Source of the DNA: Piscinibacter sp. XHJ-5
Lineage (GTDB): Bacteria > Pseudomonadota > Gammaproteobacteria > Burkholderiales > Burkholderiaceae_C
Length of the DNA: 64,000 nt
Direction of reading: 5' to 3'
Assembly (NCBI RefSeq): GCF_029855045.1
Contig: NZ_CP123228.1
Location: forward strand, 4,340,001-4,404,000
Shown: one piece after another, positions 1 to 8,992 of the stretch
Layout: every line of letters starts with the position of its first letter
Position numbering within the stretch: the first letter of the stretch is position 1
Notes under the pieces: generated by a model
What the model saw: the letters and a program-made list of their open reading frames with translations, nothing else
Databases searched by the model: none
Told to the model about the DNA's origin: nothing
Program-made: the position numbers and the translations under genes

Positions 1-200
1 AGGCTCATCTGCGGCTTCATCAGCGCGCGGCCCTGCACGGCCTTCTCGCGGCCGGCGATCACTGCCGCGTCGGCCGCCAGCATGCCGGGGTCGGCCTGGC
101 GCGCCTTGAGGTACGAATCGACCAGGTCCAGCGCGAAGCTGGTGCCGCAGGCCATCGCGAGCGTCGCGGCGACCGCGGTGATGCGCAGTGCTTGGTTCAT
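1..200 (-). CDS. TolC-like outer-membrane efflux factor (partial, 3' end outside window)
   Basis: Only the first 66 codons are present; the gene runs off the left edge. The translation starts MNQALRITAVAATLAMACG, a signal peptide that probably ends near residue 23 at SFA. It continues LDLVDSYLKARQADPGMLAA, which matches the start of the mature TolC/OMF fold, where the first helix carries alternating Leu and Asp-Pro positions. It lies 15 bases downstream of the RND pump gene on the same strand, so it would supply the outer-membrane channel of the tripartite pump. The family call is an inference from the N-terminus and the operon position. Confidence 0.75.
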   Translation of the reverse strand, partial: MNQALRITAVAATLAMACGTSFALDLVDSYLKARQADPGMLAADAAVIAGREKAVQGRALMKPQMS

Positions 201-215
201 CGGAAGTCTCCGGTT

Positions 216-3200
216 TCAGACGGCCTGCGGCCGGCGGGCGCCATACCAGCTGGCGTACAGCGCGGGCAGGAAGAGCAGGGTGAGGAGCGTGGCGACGAAC
301 AGGCCGCCCATGATGGCCCAGGCCATCGGGCCCCAGAACACCGAATGGGTCAGCGGGATCATCGCGAGGATCGCGGCGAGCGCGGTGAGCACGATGGGCC
401 GCAGCCGGCGTACGGTCGACTCGACGATGGCCGTCCACAGCGGCGCACCGGCCTGCAGGTCGTGGTCGATCTGCACCACCAGGATCACCGAGTTGCGGAT
501 GATCATGCCGGCCAGCGCGATGACGCCCAGCATCGCGACGAAGCCGAACGGAATGCGGAAGGCCGCGAGCATCAGCGACACGCCGATCAGCCCCAGCGGC
601 GCGGTCAGCAGCACCAGCGTCATCTTCTTGATGTCCTGCAGCTGCAGCATCAGCAGCACCAGCACCGCGACCAGCATCAGCGGCATCACCGCGAAGATCG
701 AGGCATGCGCCTTGTGGCTCGACTCGAACGCGCCGCCGACGTCGATGCCGTAGCCCAGCGGCAGGCGGGACGCGAGCTCATCGAGCCTGGGCTTGAGCGC
801 GAGCGTGACATCGGGCGCCTGCGCACCGGCGACATCGGCGCGCACCGTGACGGTGGGCACGCGGTTGCGGCGCCACAGCACGCTGTCCTCGCTCTCGAGC
901 GAGAGCCGCGCCACCTGCGACACCGGCACGAACTTGCCGTTGCTCAGGTAGATCTTCGCGTCCTTCAGGTTGTTGAGGTCGGTGCGCTCCGCCTCCACGA
1001 GTCGCGCCACCACGTCGAGGTCCTTGTCGGCCTCGCGATAGCTCGTCACGGTGGTGCCGTCGAGCGAGGCTTCCAGCGCATCCTGGATCTCGCGCGAGGT
1101 GATGCCCAGGCGGCGCGCCTTGTCCTGGTCGACCTCGACCCGCACGCGCTTCAGGGGTGCGCCCCAGTCCTGGTTGACGCGGCGGATGTGCGGATCGCCA
1201 CGCATGATCTGCGCGACGGCCTCGGCCGTCCGCTGCACCTGCCTGGGGTCCTGCCCGTAGACGCGGAACTGCACGGGGTAGCCGACGGGCGGACCGTTCT
1301 CCAGGCGGTTGACGCGGCCGCGCACCAGCGGGAACTCGTCGTCGAACAGCGCCTGGATCCTGGCGAGCACGCGCTCGCGCGCCTCGCCGCCGCGCGTCAT
1401 GACCATCAGCTCGCCGAGGTTCAGATTGGGCGTCTGCACGTCCAGCGGCAGGTAAAAGCGCGGGCTGCCGCCCCCGACATAGCTGGTGACCGCGACCACG
1501 TCGGGATCGTCCTTCAGCCGCGCCTCGAGGGCGGCGACTTCGCGCTGGCTGGCCTCGAAGGTGGCCGCCTCGGGCATCCACAGGTCGACCATCAGCTCCG
1601 GACGATCGGAGGCGGGAAAGAACTGCTGCGGCACCAGCTTGAACAGGGCCATCGAGCCGATGAAGGCGGCGACCGTGACGCCGATGACGAGCTTGCGATG
1701 CACCAGGCAGGCATCGACCACGCGGCGGAAGACGGCGTAGAAGCCGCGGCGGTACACCGCGTCCTCGTCGTGGTGTGCGCCGGGCTCCTCGCGCAGCAGC
1801 CGGTAGCCGATGTAGGGCGTGAAGATCACAGCCACCACCCAAGACAGGATCAGCGACAGGCCGACCACCTGGAACAGCGAGAACACGTACTCGCCCGAGC
1901 CCGACTTCGCGAAGCCGACCGGCAGGAACCCGGCGGCCGTGATCAGCGTGCCGGTCAGCATCGGAAACGCCGTGGCGGTGTAGGCGTACGTCGCAGCGCG
2001 GAACTTGTCCCAGCCCTGCTCCAGCTTCAACGCCATCATCTCGACGGCGATGATCGCGTCGTCGACCAGCAGGCCGAGCGCGATGATCAGCGCGCCCAGC
2101 GAGATGCGCTGCAACTCGATGTCGAGCAGGTACATCGCCAGGAACGTCAGCGCCAGCACCAGCGGGATGCACAGCGCGACCACCAGGCCCGTGCGAAGAC
2201 CCAGCGAGACGAAGCTCACGGCCAGCACGATCACCACCGCCTCGAGCAGGCTCTTCTTGAACTCGCGCACCGACTCCTTGACCACGCGCGGCTGGTCGGA
2301 CACCGCGTGGATCTCCACGCCCACCGGCAGGCTGGCCTGCACGCGCTTGACCGTGGCGGTGAGCTGCTCGCCGAGGCGGATCACGTCGCCGCCCTTGCGC
2401 ATGCTGACCGCCAGGCCGACGGCCTGCTGGCCGTTGAAGCGCATCTTCGACGTGGCGGGCTCCACGACGCCGCGCCGCACGTCGGCGATGTCGCCGAGCC
2501 GGAAGGTGCGCTCGCCGGAGCGGATGCCGATGTTGCGAATGCTCTCGACCGAATCGAATTCACCGGTGACCGCCAGGCGCAGGCGCTCCGACGCGGTCTG
2601 GACGGTGCCGGCGGCGTCCACGGTGTTGGTCGCCGCAAGCGTGGAGGCGATCAGCGTCGGCGGGATGCCCAGCGATGCCAGCTTGGCGTTCGACGCCTCG
2701 ACATAGATCTTCTCTTCCTGCGCGCCCTGCAGCTCCACCTTGTTGACGTCGGCCACGCGCAGGAACTCGTTGCGCGCCGCATCGGCGAAGTCGCGCAGCT
2801 CGGCATAGCCGAAGCCGTCGCCGGTGATCGCATACAGGTTGCCGAAGGTGTCGCCGAACTCGTCGTTGAAGAACGGGCCCTTGGTGCCCTGCGGCAGCGT
2901 GTGCTTGATGTCGCCGAGCTTCTTGCGGACCTGGTACCAGACATCGGGCACGCTGGCCGGCGGGGTGTCCTCGCGCAGGTTGACCTTGATCTGCGCCAGG
3001 CCCGGCTTGGAGTAGCTGCTGGTGTAGTCGATCTGCCCGATCTCCTGCAGCTTCTTCTCCAGCTTGTCGGTCACCTGCTCCGCCATCTGCTGCGCCGAGC
3101 TGCCCGGCCACGCGGCCTGCACGACCATGGTCTTGACGGTGAACTCGGGGTCTTCCTTCTGGCCGAGCTGGCCATAAGCGTAGACGCCGGCCAGGCTCAG

Positions 3201-3269
3201 GAGCAGTAGCAGGAACAGCACCATCTGCGGGTGCTTCAGCGCCCACTCGGACAGGTTGATGCGGCTCAT
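216..3269 (-). CDS. RND family efflux pump permease (HAE1-type inner-membrane subunit)
   Basis: This 1017-residue protein is the usual length for a proton-driven RND drug exporter. It begins MSRINLSEWALKHPQMVLFL with transmembrane helix 1 at about residues 11-31. The repeated periplasmic porter halves and the two membrane bundles typical of the family follow, including GLLVDDAIIAVEMM in the TM4 region, where the Asp pair serves the proton relay. The reading frame stays open upstream, but that part only shadows the fusion-protein gene. The ATG at 3269 overlaps the fusion-protein stop by four bases (ATGA), which fixes the start and implies translational coupling. The substrate cannot be read from the sequence. 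Confidence 0.93.
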   Translation of the reverse strand: MSRINLSEWALKHPQMVLFLLLLLSLAGVYAYGQLGQKEDPEFTVKTMVVQAAWPGSSAQQMAEQVTDKLEKKLQEIGQIDYTSSYSKPGLAQIKVNLREDTPPASVPDVWYQVRKKLGDIKHTLPQGTKGPFFNDEFGDTFGNLYAITGDGFGYAELRDFADAARNEFLRVADVNKVELQGAQEEKIYVEASNAKLASLGIPPTLIASTLAATNTVDAAGTVQTASERLRLAVTGEFDSVESIRNIGIRSGERTFRLGDIADVRRGVVEPATSKMRFNGQQAVGLAVSMRKGGDVIRLGEQLTATVKRVQASLPVGVEIHAVSDQPRVVKESVREFKKSLLEAVVIVLAVSFVSLGLRTGLVVALCIPLVLALTFLAMYLLDIELQRISLGALIIALGLLVDDAIIAVEMMALKLEQGWDKFRAATYAYTATAFPMLTGTLITAAGFLPVGFAKSGSGEYVFSLFQVVGLSLILSWVVAVIFTPYIGYRLLREEPGAHHDEDAVYRRGFYAVFRRVVDACLVHRKLVIGVTVAAFIGSMALFKLVPQQFFPASDRPELMVDLWMPEAATFEASQREVAALEARLKDDPDVVAVTSYVGGGSPRFYLPLDVQTPNLNLGELMVMTRGGEARERVLARIQALFDDEFPLVRGRVNRLENGPPVGYPVQFRVYGQDPRQVQRTAEAVAQIMRGDPHIRRVNQDWGAPLKRVRVEVDQDKARRLGITSREIQDALEASLDGTTVTSYREADKDLDVVARLVEAERTDLNNLKDAKIYLSNGKFVPVSQVARLSLESEDSVLWRRNRVPTVTVRADVAGAQAPDVTLALKPRLDELASRLPLGYGIDVGGAFESSHKAHASIFAVMPLMLVAVLVLLMLQLQDIKKMTLVLLTAPLGLIGVSLMLAAFRIPFGFVAMLGVIALAGMIIRNSVILVVQIDHDLQAGAPLWTAIVESTVRRLRPIVLTALAAILAMIPLTHSVFWGPMAWAIMGGLFVATLLTLLFLPALYASWYGARRPQAV

Positions 3270-4369
3270 GGCTGCCGACCCTGCGCGACGACCGGCGAGC
3301 CCGCCGTCTTCACGGTCTGGCCGGCGTGCAGCATGTGCACACCGGCGGTGACCACCGTTTCGCCGCCCGCCAGGCCGCCGACGATCAGCACGCCGTCGTT
3401 CTGGGCGCTTCCGAGCTGCACGGTCCGCGCGGCGACACGCGCCGTCTTCTCGTCGACCACCCACACGCGCGCCTGGCCGTCCTGGTGATGGATCGCGCCG
3501 AGCGGCAACCGGATGGCCGAGTCGCCGTCCACGTCGGGCGCGAAGACCGAGGCGGTCATCCCCAGCATCAGCGCCGCGTCGGCATCGGCAACGGTGACGC
3601 GCGCCGAATAGGTGCGCGTCACGCTGTCGGCGTCGGGCGCCAGCTCGCGCAGCTGGCCGCGGTAGGTCTTGCCCTTGTGCGCCCACACCGAGACCTGCAA
3701 CGCCTTCGCGCGGCGCAGCTCGTCGACGCGCGACTCCGCGACGCTGACCAGCACCTCGCGCTCGCCGTCGCCGGCCAGCGTGACCACCTGCTGCCCGGCC
3801 GAGACGACCTGGCCCGCCTCGGCGGTGATGGCGGTGACCACGCCGTCGCGGTCGGCGACCAGCTCGGTGTAGCTGCGCTGGTTCCACTTGACCTGCTGCT
3901 GCGCCAGCGCCGACTTGAGCTGCGATTCGGCTTCGGCCAGCGCCAGGCGCTGCTGGTCCAGCTCGGCCTGCGACGCGAACTGGCGGCCGAGCAGCTGCTC
4001 GGTGCGCTGCAGGTCGATGCCCGCTTTCGCGACACGGCTGCGCGCCGCCTCGACGTCGGCCGTCGCTGCCACCGCATGGAGCGTCTCCTGCGCCGGGTCG
4101 AGCTGCATCAGCGGCTGGCCGCGCTTCACATGCGTGCCGACCTCGACCAGCCGAGCGACGATCTTGCCGGACGTGCGAAAGCCCAACCTGCTCTCGTAGC
4201 GCGCGCGGATCTCGCCGGAGTAGGTCGCGCCCACCGAGCCGCCGGTCGCACCGACGACCGTGCTGCGCACCGGGCGCACTTCCTCGTAGGCGGGATCGTC
4301 GTGGTGGCTGCAGGCTGCCGCCAGCGGCAGCAGCACCAGCAGCGCATGAAGGCATGGTGTTCGGATCAT
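3266..4369 (-). CDS. RND efflux periplasmic adaptor (membrane fusion) lipoprotein
   Basis: The product has 367 residues. The N-terminus MIRTPCLHALLVLLPLAAAC ends in a lipobox with Cys20, so it should be anchored to the inner membrane by lipid. The family order follows: a lipoyl-like half (GKIVARLVEVGTHVKRGQPL), a helical hairpin at about residues 95-165 rich in Ala, Glu and Gln, the second lipoyl half (DGVVTAITAEAGQVVSAGQQ), then beta-barrel and membrane-proximal domains. It is the first gene of the pump operon, with a GGAG ribosome site just before the ATG. It is divergent from the Bug gene across a 206-base gap that must hold both promoters. No local regulator gene is visible. Confidence 0.92.
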   Translation of the reverse strand: MIRTPCLHALLVLLPLAAACSHHDDPAYEEVRPVRSTVVGATGGSVGATYSGEIRARYESRLGFRTSGKIVARLVEVGTHVKRGQPLMQLDPAQETLHAVAATADVEAARSRVAKAGIDLQRTEQLLGRQFASQAELDQQRLALAEAESQLKSALAQQQVKWNQRSYTELVADRDGVVTAITAEAGQVVSAGQQVVTLAGDGEREVLVSVAESRVDELRRAKALQVSVWAHKGKTYRGQLRELAPDADSVTRTYSARVTVADADAALMLGMTASVFAPDVDGDSAIRLPLGAIHHQDGQARVWVVDEKTARVAARTVQLGSAQNDGVLIVGGLAGGETVVTAGVHMLHAGQTVKTAGSPVVAQGRQP

Positions 4370-4575
4370 GGCGGTCTCCTGGGGTCTCGAGGTCAGCCCG
4401 CACAGGCGGTGCGGTGTCGAGTGCCGGCAGGATGCCCAGGCGCCGCCGCGCGGCGATGTCAGCGCGCGTCGTCGCCCGCGTCAAATGAAACAGAACCGGA
4501 TGCTCCTTCTCCCGCTGGTGGAAGACGGAGCCGTCATGGCATGCAGAATGGCCCGAAACCAACAGGAGACAACCG

Positions 4576-5544
4576 ATGGAATCCATCTCTCGCCGCACCG
4601 CCGTGGCCTGCTGTGCCGGCGCCCTGCTTGCGCCGCTGGCCGTGCGCGCTCAAGCGTTTCCAGGCAAGTCCATCACGCTCGTCGTGCCGTGGCCGGCCGG
4701 CGGCTCCACCGACCGGCATTTCCGCGCGCTGAGCGAGATCGCGGCGCGTCACCTGGGGCAGACGATCCTGATCGACAACAAGCCTGGTGCCGGCGGCACG
4801 CTGGGCCCGAGCACCGTGGCGCTGACCGCGAAGCCCGACGGCTACACCGTCGCGCAGTACCCGCTGGGCATGCTGCGCTACCCGCACATGCAGAAGGTGA
4901 CGTGGCATCCCATCGACGACTTCACCTTCATCATCGGGATCTCCGGCTACACCTTCGGCTTCGTCGTGCCGGCGGCCTCGCCCTACAAGACCTTCAACGA
5001 CTATGTCGAGGCGGCGCGCAAGGCGCCGGGCAGGATCGACTACGGCTCCACCGGCGTCGGCACCAGCCCGCACCTGCTGATCGAGGAGCTCGCCGCCGCG
5101 GCGAAGATCCAGCTGAACCACGTGCCGTACAAGGGCAACGCCGACCTGATGCAGGCGCTGCTCGGCGGCCACGTGATGGCCGCGAGCGACGCCACCGGCT
5201 GGGACAAGTTCGTCGACAGCGGGCAGATGCGGCTCCTGCTCACGTTCGGCGAGCAGCGCGCGCAGCGCTGGCCCGACGTGCCCACCGCGAGGGATTTGGG
5301 CTACAACGTCGTCTCCACCTCACCGTACGGCCTGATCGGACCCAAGGGCATGGACCCGGCGGTCGTCAAGACGCTGCACGACGCGTTCCGCAAGGCCATG
5401 GACGATCCCAAGCACCTCGAGGTGCTGCAGCAGCTCAACCAGACGGTGTGGTATCGCAGCGGCGAGGACTATCGCAAGTGGGCCACGGAGACATTCACCA
5501 AGGAGCGGGCGCTGATCGAGCGCCTGGGGCTGGCAGCCAAGTGA
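4576..5544 (+). CDS. Bug/TctC family periplasmic substrate-binding receptor
   Basis: The product has 322 residues with a signal peptide that carries an SRRTA twin-arginine-like motif and is probably cleaved after VRAQA (about residue 26). The Bug signature follows: ITLVVPWPAGGSTDRHFRAL in the first ligand loop and a GAGGTLG segment. Family members bind small carboxylates or related solutes. Most are orphans without a TctAB membrane pair, and none is seen here. The start is supported by AGGAG about ten bases upstream. It overlaps the TOPRIM gene by four bases and is followed by an oxidoreductase gene, so its ligand may be that enzyme's substrate; this is inference. Confidence 0.93.
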   Translation: MESISRRTAVACCAGALLAPLAVRAQAFPGKSITLVVPWPAGGSTDRHFRALSEIAARHLGQTILIDNKPGAGGTLGPSTVALTAKPDGYTVAQYPLGMLRYPHMQKVTWHPIDDFTFIIGISGYTFGFVVPAASPYKTFNDYVEAARKAPGRIDYGSTGVGTSPHLLIEELAAAAKIQLNHVPYKGNADLMQALLGGHVMAASDATGWDKFVDSGQMRLLLTFGEQRAQRWPDVPTARDLGYNVVSTSPYGLIGPKGMDPAVVKTLHDAFRKAMDDPKHLEVLQQLNQTVWYRSGEDYRKWATETFTKERALIERLGLAAK

Positions 5545-6176
5545 GCCGCGTCGCCGGCCCGCGTCCGCCGCTGAGCACGGCGGCTGCCGGCGAGGTCGTC
5601 GCCGGCATGCGCGCGCAGTCGGCGATCCTCGTCGAAGGCTGGAGCGATCAGGCGGCCGTCGAAACGCTGGCGCAGCGGCGCGGCTGGGATCTGCGCGCCG
5701 AGCGCATCGTCGTGCTGCCGATCGGCGGCGCCACCAACATCGGCAAGTTCGTGCAGGCCTTCGGTCCGCGCGGACTCGACCTGCGCCTGGCCGGCCTGTA
5801 CGACCTCGGCGAGGAGCGCTATGTCCAGCGCAGCCTGGAGCGCGTCGGGCTGGGCGCCGGCCTCGACCGGGCGCGCACCGAAGCGCTGGGCTTCTTCGTC
5901 TGCGAAGCCGATCTCGAGGACGAGCTGATTCGCGCCGTCGGCCCCGCGGCCGTCGAGCGAGTGCTCGACGCCGAGGCGGAACTGGCCTCGTTCCGCAGCT
6001 TCCAGCAGCAGCCCTATCAGCGCGGGCGGGATCTGCATGCGCAACTGCGGCGCTTCATGGGCACACGCGCCGGACGCAAGATCCGCTACGGCTCGCTGCT
6101 GACCGAGGCGCTCGATCTCGACCGCGTGCCGCGGGCGCTCGGCCTGGTGCTCGGCCATGCGCGCGGCATGCAATAA
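5541..6176 (+). CDS. Small TOPRIM-domain protein (OLD-nuclease C-terminal type)
   Basis: The product has 211 residues from a GTG that overlaps the preceding stop (GTGA at 5541). The segment ILVEGWSDQAAVETLAQRRG holds the conserved TOPRIM glutamate (about residue 32), and LRLAGLYDLGEE holds the acidic pair after the second strand (Asp88). The fold is that of TOPRIM nucleotidyl transferase/hydrolase domains found at the end of OLD-family ATP-dependent nucleases, but no ATPase domain is attached. The C-terminal part, with many Arg and Gln residues, ends RALGLVLGHARGMQ. Its place between a solute receptor and a sugar-type oxidoreductase is unexpected. Its role is unknown. Confidence 0.7.
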   Translation: MSRVAGPRPPLSTAAAGEVVAGMRAQSAILVEGWSDQAAVETLAQRRGWDLRAERIVVLPIGGATNIGKFVQAFGPRGLDLRLAGLYDLGEERYVQRSLERVGLGAGLDRARTEALGFFVCEADLEDELIRAVGPAAVERVLDAEAELASFRSFQQQPYQRGRDLHAQLRRFMGTRAGRKIRYGSLLTEALDLDRVPRALGLVLGHARGMQ

Positions 6177-6193
6177 CCCAGGAGGACCTCACG

Positions 6194-7360
6194 ATGGCAT
6201 TGCGTGAAAGATTCGGGCGCCCGCTGCGCTTGGGCGTCGTCGGCGGCGGACCCGACTCGTGGATCGGCCGCATGCACCGCGGTGCGGCCGAGATGGACGG
6301 CTGGTTCCGCGTCGTCGCCGGCGTGTTCTCCAGCGATCCGGCGCGCTCGCGTGCAGCCGGCATCGCGCTCGGGCTGGACCCGTCGCGCAGCTACGGCGAT
6401 ATGGCCGCGATGCTGGACGCGGAGCGTCGTCGCGACGACGCCATCGACGCCGTGGCGATCATGACGCCCAACGACACGCACCACGCGTACGCGGCCGCGG
6501 CACTCGACGCCGGCCTCGATGTCATCTGCGACAAGCCGGTCACGCACGATTTCGCACAGGCCCGCGACCTGGTCGAGCGCACGCGCAAGCACGGCAGGAT
6601 CTTCGCCATCGCCCACGGCTATTCGGCCTATCCGATGACGCGCCACGCGCGGCAGCTGGTGCTGGAGGACGCCATCGGGCCGGTCCGCCTGGTCCAGGTG
6701 GAGTACCTGCAGAATTCGCTCGCGACGCGCGTCGAGGACGGTCCGCTGACCAGCCGGCTGGGCTGGGTGCTCGATCCGCAGCGCAGCGGACAGGCGCTGG
6801 TGATGAGCGCGATCGGCTGCCATGCGCAGCACCTGGCGAGCTTCGTGTGCGGCGCGCGCATCGCGCGTGTTGCCGCCGACGTCGGCACGCTGCGTCCCGG
6901 CCGCAAGGTGATCGACCATGTCTCGGCGCTGCTCGAATTCGACGGCGGCGCGCGCGGCACCTTCACCGTCACGCAGGCCGCGGCCGGCGGCGAGAACGAC
7001 ATCCGCCTGCGCGTCTATGGCGAGAAGGGCCAGCTCGACTGGTCGCACCGCGAGTCCAGCTACCTGCGGCTCGCGATGCAGGGAGAGCCGGTGCGCACCA
7101 TCGGCCGCGGCGATCCCTTCCTGCCGCCGGAGATCGCCGGCCTCGGCCGCACGCCGCGCGGACACCCGGAAGGCCTGCGCGAGGCCTTCGGCAATCTCTA
7201 CGCCGAGGTGGCGCAGGAGCGGATGGCGCGCGAGCTGGGCGAGCCGGTGCCGGAGTTTCCGTATCCGCGCATCGAGGACGGCGCGCACACGATGGCGTTC
7301 ATCGAGGCCTGCCTGGCATCGCAGGCGAGCGGGCGCTGGGTCGAGGTGGCGCGAGGCTGA
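6194..7360 (+). CDS. Gfo/Idh/MocA family NAD(P)-dependent oxidoreductase
   Basis: The product has 388 residues and an AGGAGG ribosome site nine bases before the ATG. The N-terminal Rossmann fold shows LRLGVVGGGPDSWIG, then MTPNDTHHAYAAAALDAG, and the family lysine in CDKPVTHD (the usual EKP motif with Asp). The C-terminal alpha/beta domain continues to residue 388. Family enzymes oxidise or reduce hydroxyl groups of sugars, inositols and related polyols. It is the third gene of the run that starts with the Bug receptor. The substrate is not determined. Confidence 0.92.
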   Translation: MALRERFGRPLRLGVVGGGPDSWIGRMHRGAAEMDGWFRVVAGVFSSDPARSRAAGIALGLDPSRSYGDMAAMLDAERRRDDAIDAVAIMTPNDTHHAYAAAALDAGLDVICDKPVTHDFAQARDLVERTRKHGRIFAIAHGYSAYPMTRHARQLVLEDAIGPVRLVQVEYLQNSLATRVEDGPLTSRLGWVLDPQRSGQALVMSAIGCHAQHLASFVCGARIARVAADVGTLRPGRKVIDHVSALLEFDGGARGTFTVTQAAAGGENDIRLRVYGEKGQLDWSHRESSYLRLAMQGEPVRTIGRGDPFLPPEIAGLGRTPRGHPEGLREAFGNLYAEVAQERMARELGEPVPEFPYPRIEDGAHTMAFIEACLASQASGRWVEVARG

Positions 7361-7405
7361 CCCGCCGGATGCTCTGCCTCTTCCGCTCGCGGGGGTGAAA
7401 CACAG

Positions 7406-8290
7406 TCAAGCGTAGGTCGGTGCCAGCACCTCCGGCGCCGCCGCCTCTTGCGCCACCTCGAGCATCGTGATGCGCCACAAGGTCCGCGGGTCCTGGGGAT
7501 CGGTCAGCGTGGCCGAATGCAGCAGCGCCGCGTTGTCCCAGACGACGATGTCGCCGACGCCGTACTTGAAGCGAAGCTGGTAGCGCGGCTGCGTCGCGTG
7601 CGCGGCCAGCTCGTCGAGCAGGTCGCGGGCCTCGTCGTCGGGCATGCCGACGATGCCGAACGAGCTGCCCGAGACGGCATACAAGGCCTTGCGGCCGGTG
7701 ACCGGATGCGCACGCGCGATGCGGTGGGTGATCACCGGCATCCTGGCCTTCTGTTCCGCGCTCAGCACCGAGGCGGCCGTGCGGCTCGCCTCGTCGACAT
7801 CGTTGCGATTGCCGTAGTGATGGATCGCCAGCAGCGGCTCGATGCGCTTCTTCATCGCCTCGGACAGGTCGTCGTAGGCGGCGAGCTGGTTGGCGAACAG
7901 CGTGTCTCCGCCGACCCGCGGCACCACGCGCGAGTACAGCGTGGTCGCACGGGCAGGCACCTGCAGGTACGAATAGTCGGTGTGGAAATACGACCCGGCA
8001 TCCTGCAGCCCCGTCGGCCGGCCGTCCTTCTTCACGTTCGACAGGATCAGGATGTTGGGATCCTCGGGATGATGGAACTGATCGATGACGTGCGGCTGTG
8101 GCGGCCCGAAGCGCCGCGCGAAGTCGACGAACTGCGCCGGCGTGATGTCCTGACCGCGCACGGCCAGCACCTGGTGCGCGTAGAAGGCCTGCTCCAGTTC
8201 CCGGAATGCCGCATGCGACAAGGGCCGCGAGAGATCGACGTCGGACGTCTCGACGCCGAACAGCGAGGTCAGTGCAGCGAAGGTGGCCAT
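7406..8290 (-). CDS. TauD/TfdA family Fe(II)/2-oxoglutarate-dependent dioxygenase
   Basis: The product has 294 residues. The iron triad is visible: His103 and Asp105 in SYFHTDYSY and the distal His258 in NAALLHSATL, followed by Arg269/Arg273 in the PRTLWRITML segment that binds 2-oxoglutarate. The start MATFAALTSLFGVE at 8290 is chosen because the open frame further upstream is only the shadow of the VOC gene. The upstream gene ends two bases away, so the two are probably co-transcribed. Family members hydroxylate taurine, phenoxyacetates, sulfates and many other acids; the substrate here is unknown. Confidence 0.92.
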   Translation of the reverse strand: MATFAALTSLFGVETSDVDLSRPLSHAAFRELEQAFYAHQVLAVRGQDITPAQFVDFARRFGPPQPHVIDQFHHPEDPNILILSNVKKDGRPTGLQDAGSYFHTDYSYLQVPARATTLYSRVVPRVGGDTLFANQLAAYDDLSEAMKKRIEPLLAIHHYGNRNDVDEASRTAASVLSAEQKARMPVITHRIARAHPVTGRKALYAVSGSSFGIVGMPDDEARDLLDELAAHATQPRYQLRFKYGVGDIVVWDNAALLHSATLTDPQDPRTLWRITMLEVAQEAAAPEVLAPTYA

Positions 8291-8292
8291 GG

Positions 8293-8700
8293 CTACTTCG
8301 GCGTGAACACCACCGACGGCGCGGACCGCGTGGCCGGACCGTGGAACACGGCCTCGATGTTGTTGCCGTCCGGATCGAAGACGAAGGCGCCGTAGTAGCC
8401 GGGGTGGTAGGTCCGTTCGCCGGGCCCGCCGTTGTCGCGCCCGCCGGCGGCGAGTGCCGCCCGGTGGAACGCCTGCACCGTCTCGCGGTCGGCGGCCTGG
8501 AACGCGATGTGCACGCGCGACACGTAGTCGTCGGCCTTGTCGACGTAGAGCTCGTCGGCCTGGAAGAAGCCGGGGCCTTCGTGCAGCACCTCCGGCAAGC
8601 CGAGCGAGGCGAAGACGGCGCGGTAGAAACGCTTGCTGACCTCGACGTCGGACACCCGCAGGTGCACGTGGTCGATGAGTCTGCCGCGGTGGAATTGCAT
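8293..8700 (-). CDS. VOC family (glyoxalase/dioxygenase superfamily) protein
   Basis: The product has 135 residues and a single pair of beta-alpha-beta-beta-beta modules. Candidate metal-site residues are His in RLIDHVHLRV, His in SRVHIAFQ and Glu in DPDGNNIEAVFHGP. A strong GGAGG ribosome site precedes the ATG at 8700. It is the first gene of a two-gene unit with the TauD-type dioxygenase, so it may act on the product of that enzyme or protect against a by-product. The family spans glyoxalases, extradiol dioxygenases, epimerases and resistance proteins, so no reaction is assigned. Confidence 0.85.
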   Translation of the reverse strand: MQFHRGRLIDHVHLRVSDVEVSKRFYRAVFASLGLPEVLHEGPGFFQADELYVDKADDYVSRVHIAFQAADRETVQAFHRAALAAGGRDNGGPGERTYHPGYYGAFVFDPDGNNIEAVFHGPATRSAPSVVFTPK

Positions 8701-8779
8701 GCAAGCCTCCTTCGATTGGCCAGCCTCCATTGAGCCAGCATGGCCTGCGAACGGCAACTGCGCACCGCGCACGACCCTA

Positions 8780-8864
8780 CCGCGAGCGGGAGAGGGAGTG
8801 GCTGAATGCACGTCACTGACTTGCTCGCCCTCTCCCGCTCGCGGGAGAGGGCCGGGGTGAGGGC
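8780..8864. repeat. Dispersed GC-rich palindromic repeat (REP-like, inverted pair)
   Basis: A 17-base arm at 8780-8796 (CCGCGAGCGGGAGAGGG) is matched in inverted orientation at 8828-8844. The second copy is itself part of a perfect 22-base palindrome (8829-8850), followed by GCCGGGGTGAGGGC. The same module recurs at 37229-37266 and in partial form at 29281-29320, 30463-30493 and 37577-37612. It fills most of the 292-base gap between the VOC gene and the next gene, where no other feature was seen. It could fold as a transcript-end hairpin, but it lacks a T run. Confidence 0.8.
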
Positions 8865-8992
8865 AAGAAGAAGAAGAAACGCATGCCGCCGCCCCCGATG
8901 GGAGCGCCCCTAGCTGGGAGCGGTCCGGGATTGGCGCAGGCCGCCGCCCCGCTTTCAATGCGCGTGTTGCCACCGACCCCGCAGGTCCGACG

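Noticed and set aside
192..3209. 1005-residue open frame on the plus strand opposite the RND pump
   Set aside because: It is rich in His, Arg, Gln and Asp with no domain, the usual antisense shadow of a GC-rich gene. The minus-strand RND frame has complete family motifs.
3270..4598. Upstream extension of the RND permease frame
   Set aside because: This part only overlaps the membrane fusion protein in another frame. The permease start at 3269 is fixed by the ATGA overlap and family length.
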